From Pedobacter alluvionis (lineage in GTDB: Bacteria; Bacteroidota; Bacteroidia; Sphingobacteriales; Sphingobacteriaceae), in NCBI RefSeq assembly GCF_003664035.1, contig NZ_RCCK01000014.1:518981-582980 (forward strand): a DNA stretch of 64,000 bases, read 5' to 3'. Below, piece after piece: positions 60,913 through 64,000 of this stretch (within the stretch, counting starts at the first letter, position 1; each line of letters begins with the position of its first letter). A program made the position numbers and the translations under genes. The notes beneath the pieces were generated by a model. That model was not told where the DNA came from, did not search any database, and worked only from the letters and a program-made list of their open reading frames with translations.

Positions 60913-62193
60913 ATGACGCAAGTAGATGTACTTCTCGGCCTGCAATGGGGTGATGAAGGAAAGGGAAAAATCGTTGATGTACTAAGTCCAAAATATGATC
61001 TTATTGCCCGTTTTCAGGGTGGCCCAAATGCCGGACATACTTTAGAGTTTGATGGCAAAAAATTCGTTTTAAATACAATTCCTTCAGGAATTTTTAACGA
61101 AAAAACCATGAATCTTATTGGTAATGGTGTAGTAATCGACCCTATTATCCTAAAAAGAGAGTTAGATAATTTAAAAAAAGCTGGTCATGATCCGGTTGCC
61201 GATGGCAAATTGGTGATTGCCCGTAAAGCACACTTAATTTTACCAACCCACCAATTATTGGATGCTGCTAATGAAGCACGCATGGGTAAAAATAAAATTG
61301 GATCAACTTTAAAAGGTATCGGTCCAACTTATATGGATAAAACTGGCCGTAACGGTTTACGCGTTGGCGATACTACACTACCTGATTTTAAAGACCGTTA
61401 TGCTAAACTAGTAGAAAAACATACTGAAATCCTTTCTCATTACGAAGGCTTCGAATATGAATTAGCGGAAAAAGAAGCATCATTCTTTGAAGCAATCGAA
61501 TTCTTAAAAACCATCCCTCACGTAGATAGCGAACATTATGTGAATGGTTTCTTAAAAGAAGGAAAAGCGGTTTTAGCAGAAGGTGCTCAGGGAACGTTAC
61601 TGGATGTAGATTTCGGTTCATACCCTTTTGTAACTTCTAGTAACACTACAACTGCAGGTGCCTGTACTGGTTTAGGTATTGCGCCGAATAAAGTAGGAGC
61701 CGTTTATGGTATCTTCAAAGCATATTGCACACGTGTTGGTGGCGGCCCTTTCCCTACTGAATTAGATAACGAAGTTGGCGAAAATTTACGCGCATTAGGT
61801 CATGAATTTGGTGCAACTACAGGTCGTGCCCGTCGCTGTGGCTGGATTGATCTTCCTGCATTAAAATATGCCATTATGTTAAACGGTGTAACCGAATTAA
61901 TTATGATGAAAGCTGATGTATTGGATACTTTTGATACCATTTATGCTTGTACGCATTACGAATATAATGGCGAAACAATTGATTACATGCCGTATGATAT
62001 CATATCTATCGAACCAAAACCAGTATTGAAAGCAATTGACGGTTGGGCTACTGATGTAACTAAAATTACTTCTGTAGATGAAATTCCAGCTAAATTGAGC
62101 GATTATATTGCTTTCTTAGAAAAAGAATTAGAAGTGCCGATTAAATTCCTTTCAGTAGGACCAGATAGAGCACAAACGCTGGAATTACGTTAA
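60913..62193 (+). CDS. purA: Adenylosuccinate synthetase
   Basis: A 426-residue enzyme of standard length. The GTP-binding start is VLLGLQWGDEGKGKIVD, followed by the switch-like FQGGPNAGHTL and the IMP-binding AEGAQGTLLDVDFGSYPFV. The late region ATTGRARRCGWIDLPAL and FLSVGPDRAQTLEL are conserved. It converts IMP and aspartate to adenylosuccinate. It follows the Fur-family gene and is followed by a terminator at 62255-62290. Confidence 0.97.
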   Translation: MTQVDVLLGLQWGDEGKGKIVDVLSPKYDLIARFQGGPNAGHTLEFDGKKFVLNTIPSGIFNEKTMNLIGNGVVIDPIILKRELDNLKKAGHDPVADGKLVIARKAHLILPTHQLLDAANEARMGKNKIGSTLKGIGPTYMDKTGRNGLRVGDTTLPDFKDRYAKLVEKHTEILSHYEGFEYELAEKEASFFEAIEFLKTIPHVDSEHYVNGFLKEGKAVLAEGAQGTLLDVDFGSYPFVTSSNTTTAGACTGLGIAPNKVGAVYGIFKAYCTRVGGGPFPTELDNEVGENLRALGHEFGATTGRARRCGWIDLPALKYAIMLNGVTELIMMKADVLDTFDTIYACTHYEYNGETIDYMPYDIISIEPKPVLKAIDGWATDVTKITSVDEIPAKLSDYIAFLEKELEVPIKFLSVGPDRAQTLELR

Positions 62194-62209
62194 AAATACT
62201 CGATTCGTC

Positions 62210-62239
62210 ATGCTGATCCGATAGCTATCGGATCAGCAT
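62210..62239. repeat. Perfect 30-bp palindrome downstream of purA
   Basis: ATGCTGATCCGATAG and CTATCGGATCAGCAT are exact complements with no loop. It lies 17 bases past the purA stop. It resembles a fused pair of GTCATGCTGA repeat halves. Confidence 0.65.
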
Positions 62240-62254
62240 AACGACCGATATAAG

Positions 62255-62290
62255 AAAGCAATCCATAATTGGGTTGCTTTTTTGTTTTTT
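62255..62290 (+). terminator. Rho-independent terminator of purA
   Basis: AAGCAATCCA and TGGGTTGCTT pair around TAAT, followed by a run of T broken by one G. Confidence 0.8.
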
Positions 62291-62311
62291 AGTTATTATT
62301 ATAAAAAAAAT

Positions 62312-62336
62312 CGTCATTCCCGCGCAGGCGGGAATC
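62312..62336. repeat. Short GTCATTCCCGC hairpin
   Basis: ATTCCCGC and GCGGGAAT pair around GCAG. Member of the GTCAT repeat set. Confidence 0.6.
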
Positions 62337-62377
62337 TTAATGCAATAGGGCTTCAGGATTACTTAACTACACGTTAC

Positions 62378-62461
62378 CGTCATCTCGACTGAAGCGTAGC
62401 GAAATGGAGAGATCTATCTAAACAGATTTATCGACTCCGTTGCACTCCGCTCGAAATGACG
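62378..62461. repeat. Dispersed palindromic repeat (GTCATCTCGA family)
   Basis: GTCATCTCGACTGAAGCGTA and TGCACTCCGCTCGAAATGACG; very close to the copy at 7507-7591. Confidence 0.8.
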
Positions 62462-62661
62462 TTTTATCTGAATGAAAGTGCTATGAGAAAACCCTGATCG
62501 TCCTCATTTATAACGAGGATGCCAGAGATTCACATTTGTAATGTGAGTAGATGAATTAAGCGATAAAATCGCTTTTTTAACCAATTCTTTTTTTCAAACG
62601 AGGACTATATTGCTCTTCAAAAAGATAAAAATTAATTTCTTACAATTACCATCTCTATTTT

Positions 62662-62669
62662 TACCTTTG
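62662..62669 (+). promoter_or_regulatory. Candidate -7 box TACCTTTG for pabB
   Basis: Exact match to TAnnTTTG, 7 bases before the TTG start codon at 62677; it implies a very short or absent leader. Confidence 0.45.
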
Positions 62670-62676
62670 CGGCAGC

Positions 62677-63933
62677 TTGAAAACCCCGCAAAACATATCC
62701 GATTTCAAACAAAAAGCATTACAATGGGCCAACCAGTTCGAGGTTTGCTGCTTTTTAGATTCAAATAACTACAAAGATGCTTATTCAGCTTACGACTTCA
62801 TTATCGCGGCCGGTGCTAATGCAGAATTAAAAAGCGGAGCAGGAAATGCATTTGATGAGCTAAAAAGTTTTCATTCTCAACATCAGCAGTGGATCTTCGG
62901 CTTTTTCAGTTACGACCTGAAAAACGAAATCGAAGATCTTCAATCTAATCATCCTGATGGATTAAATTTTGCTGATTTATACTTTTTTGTTCCAAAACAC
63001 CTGATTGCTTTTAAGGATGGTAAAGCCGAAGTTCTCCTTGGTAATCTGTCAGTTTTAGGGGAGATTGAATCTTATTCTATTGAAGACAAGAAACCATCAA
63101 AAGCCATACAAATTTCACAAAGATTATCGAAAGATCAATATATTCATAAAGTTGAAGCTTTAAGAAGTCACATTATAAAGGGAGACATTTACGAAGTCAA
63201 TTTCTGCCAGGAGTTTTTTGCAGAAGATGCCGAAATAGATCCGGTTCAAACTTTTGAGGCGCTAAATCAAGTCTCTCCCACTCCTTTTGCAGGTTATTTT
63301 AAGATTTATGGCAACTATATTTTATCTGCCACCCCAGAAAGATTTTTGTGCAAACGTGGATCGAAACTTACCTCACAGCCTATTAAAGGCACTGCCAGAA
63401 GAAGCATAGATCAGGCAGAAGATGAAGCCATAAAACTGCAGCTTAGAAACGACATTAAAGAACAGGCAGAAAATGTAATGATTGTTGACCTGGTACGTCA
63501 TGACCTTACTAAATCAGCCGTTAAGGGGTCTGTTAAAGTCGACGAATTATTCGGCATTTACAGCTTTCCACAGGTGCACCAGATGATTTCTACCATTAGC
63601 TGTGACCTAAATCCAGAAGTCCATTTTATCGATGCCATTAAAAATGCTTTCCCAATGGGCTCCATGACGGGGGCTCCAAAGGTTAAAGCCATGAAGTTAA
63701 TTGAAGAATATGAAGTCACTAAAAGAGGTATTTATTCTGGCTCTTTTGGCTGCATCAGTCCTAATGGAGACTTCGATTTTAATGTGGTTATCCGCAGCAT
63801 CTTATACAATGCTGAATCTAGCTACCTATCCTTTCAGGTCGGAGGAGCGATTACTTATCAAAGTGATGCAGTATTGGAATATGAAGAATGTCTGTTGAAA
63901 GCCAGTGCTATTTTAAAGGTGCTGGGCGGTTAA
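62677..63933 (+). CDS. pabB: Aminodeoxychorismate synthase component I (PabB-like)
   Basis: A 418-residue chorismate-binding enzyme starting at TTG (62677); no ATG lies near the N-terminus. The core has the family signatures GDIYEVNFCQEFFAED, YILSATPERFL, PIKGTARRS, NVMIVDLVRHDL and MGSMTGAPKVKAM. The PIKGTARR segment favours PabB over anthranilate synthase, though TrpE cannot be fully excluded. It aminates chorismate to 4-amino-4-deoxychorismate for folate synthesis. The glutaminase partner is not in the window; a possible PabC is at 38947. Confidence 0.88.
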   Translation: MKTPQNISDFKQKALQWANQFEVCCFLDSNNYKDAYSAYDFIIAAGANAELKSGAGNAFDELKSFHSQHQQWIFGFFSYDLKNEIEDLQSNHPDGLNFADLYFFVPKHLIAFKDGKAEVLLGNLSVLGEIESYSIEDKKPSKAIQISQRLSKDQYIHKVEALRSHIIKGDIYEVNFCQEFFAEDAEIDPVQTFEALNQVSPTPFAGYFKIYGNYILSATPERFLCKRGSKLTSQPIKGTARRSIDQAEDEAIKLQLRNDIKEQAENVMIVDLVRHDLTKSAVKGSVKVDELFGIYSFPQVHQMISTISCDLNPEVHFIDAIKNAFPMGSMTGAPKVKAMKLIEEYEVTKRGIYSGSFGCISPNGDFDFNVVIRSILYNAESSYLSFQVGGAITYQSDAVLEYEECLLKASAILKVLGG

Positions 63934-63966
63934 TTGCTTCACTTACCATTCATTCATTAGCCAGTT

Positions 63967-63996
63967 TGTCATTCTGAACGCAGTGAAGAATCTTTT
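63967..63996. repeat. Half of a GTCATTCTGA dyad at the window edge
   Basis: TGTCATTCTGAACGCAGTG then AAGAATCTTTT. The other arm is presumably past the end of the window. Confidence 0.6.
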
Positions 63997-64000
63997 CTAC

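Noticed and set aside
1..64000. tRNA, rRNA and riboswitch genes
   Set aside because: No cloverleaf with conserved GTTC and CCA-adjacent stem, no rRNA segment, and no recognised riboswitch core was seen by eye; a scan with tRNAscan and Rfam models would be decisive.

Overview
The window comes from a low-to-moderate GC Bacteroidota chromosome, most likely the Sphingobacteriaceae and probably Pedobacter or a close relative. The evidence is the family content: a SusC-like outer-membrane barrel, DUF4294, NamZ/DUF1343, BshB1 bacillithiol synthesis, a two-domain DUF1080 protein, AAA_14/DUF4143 and Uma2. Many starts lack a purine-rich ribosome site, some genes are preceded by TAnnTTTG -7 boxes, and small dyad repeats fill the gaps. 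Genus assignment is inference. No rRNA, tRNA, CRISPR array, prophage or intact insertion sequence was recognised.

Layout. 1-480: end of a methyltransferase. 480-1674: repeat-rich gap. 1675-4444: secreted beta-propeller/cupredoxin protein and a secreted partner. 5266-6957: holA and a lone HsdR_N-type nuclease-fold gene. 7713-11874: two Tat-exported Gfo/Idh/MocA oxidoreductases around a two-domain DUF1080 protein, resembling a 3-keto-glycoside breakdown locus. 12114-18490: valS, two Uma2 genes in tandem, and a Zn/Cd-type P-type ATPase. 18839-23868: M13 peptidase, DUF2625, DinB-like, YjbR-like and mnmD. 24319-30500: aldo/keto reductase, AI-2E-type exporter, small membrane proteins, mazG, an AAA_14 ATPase behind a perfect long inverted repeat, YchJ-like, truA. 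30537-38444: two small lipoproteins, an FtsX/LolE-type permease, namZ, a three-PAS histidine kinase, topoisomerase IB, fmt. 38947-45678: class IV aminotransferase with rluD, DUF6588-like protein, PLP deaminase family, GH29 fucosidase, S41 peptidase. 46546-51171: outer-membrane barrel, alpha/beta hydrolase, and a PadR regulator with a translationally coupled membrane protein. 52022-57852: lysine 6-aminotransferase, acyl-CoA dehydrogenase, and a bshB1/glutathione peroxidase/DUF4294 cluster. 57963-63933: rel, a Fur-family regulator, purA and pabB.

Most genes are housekeeping or ordinary accessory functions. The least explained signals are in the non-coding DNA. (i) A roughly 290-bp dispersed element has 15-bp complementary ends and internal hairpins whose stems change in a compensatory way between copies. 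(ii) A perfect 26-bp inverted repeat ends 2 bp before the start codon of an AAA_14/DUF4143 ATPase with a PD-(D/E)XK-like tail. (iii) A small hairpin family keeps a short loop while its stem covaries. (iv) There is a ~118-bp duplicated element and a large family of GTCATnnCGA-type dyads. The clearest metabolic hypothesis is the 3-keto-glycoside locus at 7.7-11.9 kb.

Functions rest on motifs read by eye from translated frames; no database search was run.
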